6,913 nucleotides of DNA, taken from the NCBI GenBank assembly GCA_023487325.1, contig JAMDBS010000129.1:1-6913 (forward strand), written 5' to 3'. This document shows, in pieces, positions 1 through 5,353 of this stretch. A program made the translations under genes and the position numbers. The stretch's first letter is position 1; every line of letters starts with the position of its first letter. The notes below the pieces were generated by a model. The model was not told the DNA's origin and did no database searches. It saw only the letters and a program-made list of their open reading frames with translations. This stretch comes from Patescibacteria group bacterium. GTDB taxonomy: Bacteria; Patescibacteria; UBA1384; JAMDBS01.

Positions 1-2
1 AT

Positions 3-1016
3 CAAAATAAAAATAGACTTTATCCGGTTGTCCCGGTCCTAACCAAATCAGTTGAGAGTCTCACAACTGGTGAAAAGAAAAATTATCAAGAACAATATCT
101 GAATTATGTTGGAGAATATAATACCAAACAAAGTCAAGAAATTAGTTATATTAACCAAAAATTCGCCGCTAACTCCTTAAGAACTTCGGAAAGAACGCAA
201 TCCAAAGAAAAATATTATCAAGATTTAGGGAAAAATAATTTAGTTAATGCGCAAGCAAATTTGGATAAGTTTTTTGCCGGCAAGAATGTTGCGGGTAATA
301 CCCTATATTCTCTTAAAACCGAGATCGAGAATAATACTCAAAGTATATTAACTAACCGTAATCAACAAGAAGATTATATCGAAAAAAATTCAGTTGGTAA
401 TGATAAGCAAACAGAACTGGCTGATTTGACTAGAAAATTTAATAACAATATCCAAGAGTTGGAGAATAAATATTCTCAAAAAACCGGCAATACTGAAGAA
501 GTTACCAAAATTATTAACACTCAAATTACAAAAAGCGCCCAAAAACCTAGCCCAGCTGTAGAAAGTAAAGGTTTTTTGCAAAAAACTTGGGATAAACTTA
601 AGAACTTTATGAAAATTGGAAAAGCCGGCGCCCAAGATAAGTCTTTGGAAGTTGAGATTAATAACCCAGCAGATGAGAAACTTGTTAGTTATCAAGCAGG
701 AAATAATCTTAAATTTTCTGTTAAAGGATTAAAAAATAGCGAGTATTATGAGGTGTACTTAGATAAACAATTTTTAGCCCAAGGTAAAAAAATTACTAAT
801 GATTTTTCTTTCGAAGTTACTATTCCGCAAGAAGCTAAAACTGGAAATCATAAGATAGTTTTTATCGGCAATGTTTCCGGAGAACAAACAGAAAAAAATA
901 TTGATATTATTGCTAGCGCTGCCAATTTATCAATTTATTATCCAATTGGTTTAGGACTTTTGATGGCGATACTGGCGATTATCTTAATTTTTAGATATAA
1001 AAAACAAGCAAGTTGA
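3..1016 (+). CDS. Surface protein with coiled-coil region, Ig-like domain and C-terminal membrane anchor (5' end missing)
   Basis: The frame is open from the first complete codon at position 3 to a TGA at 1014-1016, giving 337 visible residues. The start lies outside the window, so the TTG at 261 is very unlikely to be the true start. Visible residues 1-200 are hydrophilic, rich in Asn, Gln, Lys, Glu and Tyr, with stretches likely to form coiled coil. Residues about 214-304 alternate hydrophobic and polar positions and contain GNHKIVFIG, which resembles an Ig-like/beta-sandwich strand. One membrane helix (about 310-330) and a short basic tail, RYKKQAS, follow, so the bulk should lie outside the cell with the tail in the cytoplasm. 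There is no LPXTG motif. I do not recognise the family. An adhesin, stalk or envelope structural role would be a guess. The gene ends at the terminator hairpin before the sigma factor gene and is probably a separate unit from it. Confidence 0.8.
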   Translation, partial: QNKNRLYPVVPVLTKSVESLTTGEKKNYQEQYLNYVGEYNTKQSQEISYINQKFAANSLRTSERTQSKEKYYQDLGKNNLVNAQANLDKFFAGKNVAGNTLYSLKTEIENNTQSILTNRNQQEDYIEKNSVGNDKQTELADLTRKFNNNIQELENKYSQKTGNTEEVTKIINTQITKSAQKPSPAVESKGFLQKTWDKLKNFMKIGKAGAQDKSLEVEINNPADEKLVSYQAGNNLKFSVKGLKNSEYYEVYLDKQFLAQGKKITNDFSFEVTIPQEAKTGNHKIVFIGNVSGEQTEKNIDIIASAANLSIYYPIGLGLLMAILAIILIFRYKKQAS

Positions 1017-1022
1017 TTTTTC

Positions 1023-1051
1023 TTGTAATCTCTAACTGATTAAGCTATAAT
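1023..1051 (+). promoter_or_regulatory. Sigma70-type promoter for the ECF sigma factor gene
   Basis: The -35 box TTGTAA (1023-1028) and a perfect -10 box TATAAT (1046-1051) are separated by exactly 17 bases. Transcription should start near 1058, giving a leader of about 20 bases before the ATG at 1079. The leader has no Shine-Dalgarno sequence at a useful distance; the only AGG (1061-1063) is too far from the ATG. A housekeeping-type promoter means the sigma factor is not obviously expressed only from a promoter it recognises itself. Confidence 0.75.
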
Positions 1052-1073
1052 AGCACCTTGAGGCGCTATTTTT
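1051..1073 (+). terminator. Probable intrinsic terminator of the upstream surface-protein gene, overlapping the next promoter
   Basis: TAGCACC and GGCGCTA form a 7-position stem with one A/C mismatch around a TTGA loop, followed directly by TTTTT (1069-1073). It lies about 35 bases past the upstream stop codon. The stem's first base is the last base of the -10 box. RNA started at the sigma-gene promoter (about 1058) would lack the left arm, so only readthrough RNA from upstream should be terminated. The stem is short, so efficiency is uncertain. Confidence 0.55.
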
Positions 1074-1078
1074 AATTT

Positions 1079-1639
1079 ATGAATATCAAAAAATTTTCCG
1101 ATGAAAAACTAGTTGAATATGTGAGGTCTAAAGATCCCGAGGCGTTTGCGGAAATTGTTTTTCGATACGAAAGAAAGATTAAGGGTTATCTGTATAGATT
1201 ATTAGGTAATTATCACGATTGCGAGGACGTGGCGCAAGAAGTTTTTTTAAAAACCTTTCAAAATTTGCAGGGCTTTGACACATCGCGTAAATTTTCCAGT
1301 TGGTTGTATCGCATTGCTCATAATGAAGCAGTCAATTGGCTTCGGTTTAATCGGAAAGTTTTTGTTGATTCACTTGATGGCAATGAATATTTAAAGAATA
1401 CTCTTGGTAAAGATGATAATCTGGCTGAGAAATTTGACAAAGATGCAGAAACCAAAAAACTGAAAAATCTGGTGGAAAGATTGCCTTTAAAATATCGCGA
1501 GCCAATGATTTTAAAATTTTATGAAGAAAGATCGTACTCTGAAATATCCGATATCTTGCGTATTCCGGTCAATACCGTGGGTACGTTGATCAATCGCGGT
1601 AAAGAAAAACTTTTAACTATGTCAAAAGGTGAAAAATGA
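1079..1639 (+). CDS. ECF-type RNA polymerase sigma factor (sigma-70 family, RpoE-like)
   Basis: A 186-residue protein, the usual size for group 4 (ECF) sigma factors, with only regions 2 and 4. Region 2 covers about residues 22-93. It includes the core-binding stretch with DCEDVAQEVFLKTF (47-60) and the -10 recognition part with FSSWLYRIAHNEAVNWLR (72-89). Region 4 covers about 130-179: LPLKYREPMILKFYEE, then a helix-turn-helix with YSEISDILRIPVNTVGTLI for -35 binding. A charged linker (about 95-128) joins them. The ATG at 1079 is chosen because it begins at the normal N-terminus and follows a good promoter at the right distance. Its stop overlaps the next gene's start as ATGA, implying translational coupling with a membrane protein, the classic sigma/anti-sigma layout. 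Family assignment is firm; the regulon and signal cannot be read from the sequence. Confidence 0.95.
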   Translation: MNIKKFSDEKLVEYVRSKDPEAFAEIVFRYERKIKGYLYRLLGNYHDCEDVAQEVFLKTFQNLQGFDTSRKFSSWLYRIAHNEAVNWLRFNRKVFVDSLDGNEYLKNTLGKDDNLAEKFDKDAETKKLKNLVERLPLKYREPMILKFYEERSYSEISDILRIPVNTVGTLINRGKEKLLTMSKGEK

Positions 1640-2472
1640 ATTCCAAATTAAGCCAAGAAATTAGTCAAAAAATTAAATCCGGCCAAGTTAAAATGAAATC
1701 CAAGACAATAATTTCGGCCGAACATTACTTTTTGATTGCTCTGATAATTATTTTGACTGTCGCCTCATTAATATTTATTAATTTTACTTTTTATACCTTG
1801 GCGCAAAATGGCAGTTTGGAATTTTTGGAATTCGGTTTTGCCGGTTTTTGGGCTGTTGTGGAAAATGTTCCCTTTCCTTTCATAATCTGGGCGCTAATTT
1901 CCATTATTTTGGCTAGCCTAATTTATAAAAATTTTGATCTTTCGTATAAAAAACCCCATTACTTTTTTCTAACAGCTTTAGGGGTGCTGATTTTGGGTTT
2001 TGCTTCAGGCTTTTTTGCCTATAATTTTAATAGCTATGTCCATCAAAATGCAGTAAAGTTTAATATCCCGATTGTCAAAGAAGCATATGAAAAATCACAG
2101 ACAAAAAACCTCAATACCAATTATGGCATCTTAGCCAAAATAACCGAAATCAAGCCAAAATATGTTGTAGCTCGCGCCTCTGGCGGCAAAATTTTAATCA
2201 TTGGCAATAAAAACGAGGAAAATCAGTCGCAAATTACGGAAGTAGAAATCAAACCTTATGAATTATCGGGGAAATTTAGTCCGCGTTTTAATGATCAATA
2301 TTTTGAAGATGTTTATGAAAACATGTTGGCCAGCCACCAGGCTATGATGGTGTATCTAGAAAATATTAAATTTACGCCTGGCCAAATTATTAAACTCATC
2401 GGTACTAAAATAGGGGATAAATTTTATCCCAAACAAATTTTGCCAGTCAAATCCGCCAATTTCCAGAACTAA
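1636..2472 (+). CDS. Three-helix membrane protein, candidate anti-sigma factor for the overlapping ECF sigma factor
   Basis: A 278-residue protein whose ATG overlaps the sigma-factor stop codon (ATGA), so the two are probably co-translated. Residues 1-28 form a basic, helical cytoplasmic segment containing KIKSGQVKMKSK. Three membrane helices follow at about 31-55, 80-98 and 108-131. With the N-terminus inside, this puts the last 145 residues outside the membrane. That outer part looks mostly beta, with GILAKITEI (about 164-172), a YVVARASGGKILIIG stretch, and a late GQIIKLIGTKIGDKF segment suggesting an OB-like or small beta-barrel fold. No zinc-binding anti-sigma (HXXXCXXC) motif is present. 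The anti-sigma role is inferred from gene order, coupling and topology, with the short N-terminal segment as the likely sigma-binding part and the outer domain as the sensor. Alternatively it could be an envelope protein merely co-expressed with the sigma factor. It ends in TAA, 30 bases before a palindromic hairpin. Confidence 0.7.
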   Translation: MNSKLSQEISQKIKSGQVKMKSKTIISAEHYFLIALIIILTVASLIFINFTFYTLAQNGSLEFLEFGFAGFWAVVENVPFPFIIWALISIILASLIYKNFDLSYKKPHYFFLTALGVLILGFASGFFAYNFNSYVHQNAVKFNIPIVKEAYEKSQTKNLNTNYGILAKITEIKPKYVVARASGGKILIIGNKNEENQSQITEVEIKPYELSGKFSPRFNDQYFEDVYENMLASHQAMMVYLENIKFTPGQIIKLIGTKIGDKFYPKQILPVKSANFQN

Positions 2473-2502
2473 TACATTTTCCTGCACAAAGCTTGGGGAT
2501 TT

Positions 2503-2525
2503 GTCCGCCAAAGGCGGATTTCGCC
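2503..2525 (+). repeat. GC-rich intergenic palindrome, possible weak terminator of the sigma/membrane-protein operon
   Basis: TCCGCC AAA GGCGGA (2504-2518) is a perfect 6-base-pair palindrome with a 3-base loop, extendable by one G/T pair. It lies 31 bases after the stop codon of the membrane protein gene. On the plus strand it is followed only by TTTC, a poor U-tract. A second hairpin, GGCG-GATTT-CGCC (2513-2525), shares its right arm, so the two are mutually exclusive. It may be a weak terminator or mRNA 3' stabiliser, or a copy of a dispersed palindromic repeat. I recall this motif as frequent in Patescibacteria genomes but cannot check it here. Confidence 0.6.
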
Positions 2526-2570
2526 GTAGCTCAAGATTCTTTTAAGTTCATGCTTACATTTATAACTTCA

Positions 2571-2645
2571 TGGCTGGGGAGGTAGGATTCGAACCTACGA
2601 TCTCCACGTCCAGAGCGTGGCGTCCTGCCGCTAGACGACTCCCCA
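2571..2645 (-). tRNA. tRNA-Gln (anticodon CTG)
   Basis: The minus strand folds into a complete 75-base cloverleaf. The acceptor stem is TGGGGAG/CTCCCCA with the U1:A72 pair typical of tRNA-Gln. The D stem is GTCT/GGAC. The anticodon stem CCACG/CGTGG carries the loop CTCTGGA with CTG at 2611-2613, decoding CAG. The variable loop has 5 bases, and the T arm GTAGG/CCTAC has the loop TTCGAAT. The discriminator is G and CCA is encoded (2571-2573). The T/D loops are canonical. It has its own promoter just upstream (2674-2682), after the ftsH terminator. I see no convincing terminator downstream. Confidence 0.95.
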
Positions 2646-2669
2646 AAATAAAAATCTGACGTTTGTCAG
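2646..2669 (-). other. Terminator-like hairpin between the tRNA-Gln promoter and the tRNA
   Basis: On the minus strand CTGAC-AAAC-GTCAG (2669-2656) is a perfect 5-base-pair stem with a 4-base loop, followed by A, five T, A and three more T up to the 5' end of the tRNA. The predicted transcription start of the tRNA-Gln promoter is near 2667, so the tRNA precursor would lack part or all of the left arm, and the hairpin would form fully only in readthrough RNA from ftsH. It may therefore be a back-up terminator for ftsH, or a mark for 5' processing. Confidence 0.45.
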
Positions 2670-2673
2670 GTTT

Positions 2674-2702
2674 ATTATAGCAAGTAACTGCTTGAAAATA
2701 AA
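2674..2702 (-). promoter_or_regulatory. Extended -10 promoter for tRNA-Gln
   Basis: On the minus strand TGC-TATAAT (2682-2674) is an extended -10 element. At 17 bases upstream is TTTATT (2702-2697), a weak -35 that lies inside the U-tract of the ftsH terminator. The predicted start is about 22 bases before the tRNA. The extended -10 probably compensates for the poor -35. Confidence 0.6.
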
Positions 2703-2735
2703 TAGCCTTCCTCACCTCGTAGGTGAGGGAGGCTA
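2695..2735 (-). terminator. Strong intrinsic terminator of ftsH, beginning in the stop codon
   Basis: On the minus strand a 15-position stem (2735-2721 with 2717-2703) closes on a 3-base ACG loop with one C/A mismatch, followed by TTTATTTT (2702-2695). The first three bases of the left arm are the UAG stop codon of ftsH. The opposite (plus) strand has no U-tract after the hairpin, so it should act only on ftsH transcription. Confidence 0.85.
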
Positions 2736-4535
2736 GGCCATTAGTTTTTCTAATTCTTTGCCTTCAACCACTTCCACTTTCAAAAGTTTATCTGCTAATT
2801 TTTTAAGATTAGTTTTATGCTTTGAGAGGATACTATTGGCTTTTTTCTCGGCATTTCTGATAATCGAGGATATTTCGCTATCAATTTCTCCGGCGATTTT
2901 TTCCGAATAATTTTTATGCTCTCCTAACTCGCGACCTAAAAATACCAGTTCGTCCCGTTCGCCTAAAGTTTGCGGTCCGATCTTATCACTCATACCATAA
3001 ACCGTCACCATGTCGCGGGCAATTTTAGTGGCCTTTTTAAGATCATTTTCTGCGCCTGTTGTAATATCGCCAAAAATAATTTTTTCAGCTTCGCGGCCGG
3101 CCAAGAGTTGGGCTATTTCGTCTAAAAATTTACTTTTGGAATATAAGTGTTTATCTTCTACGGGCAAACTCCAGGTAAAACCTAAAGCCATACCGCGCGA
3201 GACAACTGAAATTTTGTGCACAGGATCACAATTGGGCAACAGATGTCCGACAATGGCGTGCCCGCTTTCGTGATAGGCGGATATTTCTTTTTCTTTTTTT
3301 GATAAAACCATGGATTTTTTCTCAGGGCCCAACATAACTTTTTCAATAGCTTCTTCCAGATTTTTTTGGCTAATTTCTTTTTGCCCGCCGCGCGCCGCCA
3401 GTATAGCGCCTTCATTGACAATATTTCTTAAATCAGCACCGGAAAATCCCGAACTGGTGGCAGCAATTTTATTTAAGCTGACCTCTTTGGCTAAAGGCTT
3501 ATTTTTTGAATGAATTTTCAAGATTTCTTCACGTTCTTTTTTGTCTGGTAGACTGACTGTCACCCGGCGATCAAAACGTCCCGGGCGAAGCAGGGCAGAG
3601 TCTAAAACATCAGGTCGATTGGTGGCGGCTAAAACAATTACCTTTTCATCTGTTTCAAAGCCGTCCATTTCCACCAAAATCTGGTTGAGGGTTTGTTCTC
3701 GTTCATCATGAGAGCCACCCAAACCAGTGCCGCGCTGGCGGCCGACTGCATCAAGTTCATCAATAAAAATTAAACTGGGTGAATTGCGTTTGGCATTTTT
3801 AAATAAATCTCGCACTCGTGACGCGCCCACACCCACAAACATTTCCACAAATTCACTGGCAGAGATGGTGAAAAAAGGTACATTAGCTTCTCCGGCCACA
3901 GCCTTGGCCAAAAGAGTTTTTCCGCAACCAGGAGGGCCGATCAAGAGTACTCCCTTGGGAATTTCCGCGCCTAATTTTTTAAACTTTGCCGGGGTTTTAA
4001 GAAATTCCACTACTTCTTTTAACTCCTCTTTGGACTCTTTCAAACCTGCCACGTCGGAAAATAAAATTCGTTTTTTGCCGCCAAATAATCTGGCGGTAGT
4101 TTTGCCAAAACTCATAGCCTTCATATTGCCGGCTTGGGCTTGGCGTAAAATTAAAAATAAGAATACTCCTATCAATAAGAATGGCAGAACAATAGAAAGA
4201 ACTGTGCCCCAAATAGCATTTTTCTGAGTATCTTTAATATCTATGGTCACTTTATCAGGAGTGATGCCATACTCGTTTAAACCCACGCCGGCTTCTTTGT
4301 AGGCAAGTATCTCGCCATTATTTTTAAGCTTGGCAATTATTTTATTATCCTCAATAGTAATTTTTTCCACGTTGCCAGAACTGACATTTTGAGAAATTTC
4401 AGAAATAGTCACTTCCTTTTGCTTGGAAGATGCTGGGTTTAAAAAACTGTAAATGGTTAGTCCCAAAAGCACCAAAATCACAATATAGATAATGCTTTTA
4501 GTGGTGTTGTTGGTTGTTTTTTTATCCTCGCTCAT
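2733..4535 (-). CDS. ftsH: ATP-dependent zinc metalloprotease FtsH
   Basis: A 600-residue membrane-bound AAA+ protease, close to the usual bacterial length. It forms hexamers that extract and degrade misfolded or regulated membrane and cytoplasmic proteins. Order of parts: membrane helix 1 (about 14-32), small outer domain (33-106), membrane helix 2 (108-131), AAA+ module, and zinc peptidase domain. Walker A is GPPGCGKT (200-207), Walker B LIFIDE (255-260), the pore loop is in MFVGVGA (232-238), and the second region of homology is [21 protein letters not shown] (304-324). The zinc site HESGH (422-426) has its third ligand at D498 in [11 protein letters not shown]. All catalytic residues are intact. 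The ATG at 4535 gives a normal N-terminus but has no Shine-Dalgarno sequence. It lies 21 bases after a tRNA 3' end, with no promoter between, so co-transcription with the two tRNAs is likely. The UAG stop is embedded in a strong terminator. Confidence 0.98.
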   Translation of the reverse strand: MSEDKKTTNNTTKSIIYIVILVLLGLTIYSFLNPASSKQKEVTISEISQNVSSGNVEKITIEDNKIIAKLKNNGEILAYKEAGVGLNEYGITPDKVTIDIKDTQKNAIWGTVLSIVLPFLLIGVFLFLILRQAQAGNMKAMSFGKTTARLFGGKKRILFSDVAGLKESKEELKEVVEFLKTPAKFKKLGAEIPKGVLLIGPPGCGKTLLAKAVAGEANVPFFTISASEFVEMFVGVGASRVRDLFKNAKRNSPSLIFIDELDAVGRQRGTGLGGSHDEREQTLNQILVEMDGFETDEKVIVLAATNRPDVLDSALLRPGRFDRRVTVSLPDKKEREEILKIHSKNKPLAKEVSLNKIAATSSGFSGADLRNIVNEGAILAARGGQKEISQKNLEEAIEKVMLGPEKKSMVLSKKEKEISAYHESGHAIVGHLLPNCDPVHKISVVSRGMALGFTWSLPVEDKHLYSKSKFLDEIAQLLAGREAEKIIFGDITTGAENDLKKATKIARDMVTVYGMSDKIGPQTLGERDELVFLGRELGEHKNYSEKIAGEIDSEISSIIRNAEKKANSILSKHKTNLKKLADKLLKVEVVEGKELEKLMA

Positions 4536-4556
4536 AATATATAAATTAATTTGCCT

Positions 4557-4631
4557 TGGTGGCAGTGGCTGGGTTCGAACCAGCGACCGCCGGCTTATGA
4601 TGCCGTTGCTCTACCACTGAGCTACACTGCC
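4557..4631 (-). tRNA. tRNA with CAT anticodon, probably elongator tRNA-Met
   Basis: A 75-base cloverleaf on the minus strand. Acceptor GGCAGTG/CACTGCC (G1:C72), D arm GCTC-AGTGGTA-GAGC with a C11:G24 pair as in elongators, anticodon loop ATCATAA with CAT at 4597-4599, T arm GCTGG-TTCGAAC-CCAGC, discriminator A, CCA encoded. The top pair of the anticodon stem is an A27/G43 mismatch, and position 32 is A rather than the usual C. A fully paired acceptor end excludes an initiator. A CAT tRNA can also be tRNA-Ile2, whose C34 becomes lysidine to read AUA. The acceptor lacks the C4:G69/C5:G68 pairs used in E. coli tRNA-Ile2, so Met is favoured but Ile2 is not excluded. It lies one base from the upstream tRNA and 21 bases before ftsH. 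Confidence 0.9.
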
Positions 4632-4632
4632 T

Positions 4633-4706
4633 TGGTAGCGGGGCTAGGAATTGCACCTAGGCCTGAGGCTTATGAGACCTCCGAGTTACTGCTACTCTAC
4701 CCCGCT
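4633..4706 (-). tRNA. tRNA with CAT anticodon, probable variant initiator tRNA-fMet
   Basis: A 74-base cloverleaf on the minus strand. The acceptor AGCGGGG/CCCCGCT matches E. coli tRNA-fMet at positions 2-7 and 66-71, and the D stem GAGT/ACTC carries A11:U24, an initiator hallmark. The anticodon loop is CTCATAA with CAT at 4672-4674; discriminator A, CCA encoded. Departures from the bacterial initiator: 1:72 is a weak A:U pair, not a mismatch; the anticodon-stem triple is G:C, G:C, U:G, not three G:C pairs; the variable loop has 4 bases; the D loop is AGCAGTA and the T loop TGCAATT, so the G18/T55 contact becomes A18/G55. The stems all pair well, arguing against a decayed gene. Initiator identity is inferred; a tRNA-Ile2 or unusual elongator is the alternative. 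It is the first gene after the promoter at 4774-4802. Confidence 0.85.
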
Positions 4707-4773
4707 GTAAAAATCCGTAATTATTATTAGATAACACTAAGAAACAATTATTAAACAGGTTCTAAGTATAAAA

Positions 4774-4802
4774 ATTATATCAAAAATTTATCGCTAAGTC
4801 AA
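4774..4802 (-). promoter_or_regulatory. Strong sigma70-type promoter for the tRNA-tRNA-ftsH unit
   Basis: On the minus strand TTGACT (4802-4797) and TATAAT (4779-4774) are separated by exactly 17 bases. This is the best promoter match in the window. It begins 6 bases after the divIC-like stop codon. Transcription should start near 4767, leaving a 5' leader of about 60 bases before the first tRNA for removal by RNase P. No clear terminator separates it from the divIC-like gene, so some readthrough from that gene is possible. Confidence 0.8.
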
Positions 4803-4808
4803 TAAATA

Positions 4809-5216
4809 TCACTTTCCTACGATATATTCCCACCACAGACTGTAATTAGCTGATTTGCTATCTGAAGGTTTATTATCAGTGGCGGTAATGATATTTTCCG
4901 CGGCATTTTCAGTAGATGTGCCGCTATTTTCCGGGATGATCACCAGTTTTTCGTCGGGTTTTTTTAAACCCAATCTTCTTCTGGCTTCCAACTCCTTGAA
5001 AGTCATGGTTTGATAATAAATAATAAGATTTTCTAGAGCTATTTTTCTTTCTTGCAGTCGAGCAATCTCTGCCCTTAAGCGAGAGATAGTTTTATTGACA
5101 TTGTAATTTGAATAAATTGATTTGCCGATATTAAAAACAATATAGATAATTACTAAAATTACTACTATATTAAAAATTACCGAACCGATTTTCGCCGGAG
5201 CGTTATTGTTTCTCAT
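4809..5216 (-). CDS. FtsB/DivIC-type septum formation protein
   Basis: A 135-residue single-pass membrane protein of the septum formation initiator family, which joins the FtsL/FtsQ (DivIB) subcomplex at the division site. It has a short cytoplasmic N-terminus, one membrane helix (about 11-30) and a coiled coil (about 40-68, containing ISRLRAEIARLQERKIALEN). The family's C-terminal motif follows: FKELEARRRLGLKKPDEKLVIIPE (73-96) matches the pattern of an AR residue pair, a Leu-Gly, a Lys-Pro-x-Glu and a Val-Ile-Pro strand. A low-complexity Ser/Thr/Asn/Ala tail (about 97-125) ends in a Trp-Trp (128-129) near the C-terminus. No other Met codon occurs before residue 71, so the ATG at 5216 is the start. 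It lies only 8 bases after a TATAAT, implying a leaderless mRNA. The exact name (divIC or ftsB) cannot be decided. Confidence 0.88.
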   Translation of the reverse strand: MRNNNAPAKIGSVIFNIVVILVIIYIVFNIGKSIYSNYNVNKTISRLRAEIARLQERKIALENLIIYYQTMTFKELEARRRLGLKKPDEKLVIIPENSGTSTENAAENIITATDNKPSDSKSANYSLWWEYIVGK

Positions 5217-5224
5217 ACCTTTAT

Positions 5225-5233
5225 ATTATAGCA
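5225..5233 (-). promoter_or_regulatory. Extended -10 promoter of the divIC-like gene
   Basis: On the minus strand TGC-TATAAT (5233-5225) is an extended -10 element. At 17 bases upstream there is no good -35. The last T is separated from the start codon by 8 bases (ATAAAGGT), so transcription is predicted to begin at or within about 3 bases of the ATG. Confidence 0.65.
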
Positions 5234-5269
5234 CATCCTTAAATTATTCGTTCGCCACCGATTACTACA

Positions 5270-5298
5270 TTGATATTTATCATCTTTATCAGTAGAAT
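5270..5298 (+). promoter_or_regulatory. Sigma70-type promoter for dnaG
   Basis: TTGATA (5270-5275) and TAGAAT (5293-5298) are separated by exactly 17 bases. The predicted start is near 5305, giving a leader of about 49 bases to the dnaG ATG. The leader has only a weak GTGAG (5342-5346) as a possible ribosome-binding site. The promoter is divergent from the divIC-like one. Confidence 0.65.
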
Positions 5299-5317
5299 AG
5301 GGGTTGAGGAGCTATTC

Positions 5318-5343
5318 GTTATTAGTTTAGATTAGTTATTAGT
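5318..5343 (+). repeat. Short direct repeat in the dnaG leader
   Basis: GTTATTAGT occurs at 5318-5326 and again at 5335-5343, 17 bases apart, with further TTAG units between. It could be a binding site in DNA or RNA, or simple AT-rich slippage. No known operator is recognised. Confidence 0.35.
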
Positions 5344-5353
5344 GAGTCTTCTT

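Noticed and set aside
390..695. A 101-codon minus-strand open frame opposite the surface-protein gene
   Set aside because: It is a shadow of the plus-strand gene; its Phe/Leu/Ile-rich composition is what antisense of Lys/Asn-rich codons produces.
261..1016. A shorter surface-protein gene starting at TTG 261
   Set aside because: The same frame is open without a stop back to position 3 with matching composition, so 261 is an internal Leu codon of a gene cut by the window edge.
2526..2570. A terminator for tRNA-Gln in the AAGTT/AACTT inverted pair
   Set aside because: Only five AT-rich pairs around a long loop with no T-tract; too weak to report.
3727..4227. A 166-codon open frame on the plus strand, and several shorter ones, opposite or inside ftsH
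   Set aside because: They lie wholly within the intact ftsH gene in other frames, give no recognisable protein, and have no promoter or start context. They are coding shadows.
4633..4706. The CAT tRNA as a decayed pseudogene
   Set aside because: All four stems pair, CCA is encoded, and the unusual bases at 18 and 55 change together; decay would break stems at random.
5342..5353. GTG at 5342 as the dnaG start
   Set aside because: It adds four residues (V-S-L-L) not typical of the family; the ATG at 5354 gives the usual N-terminus.
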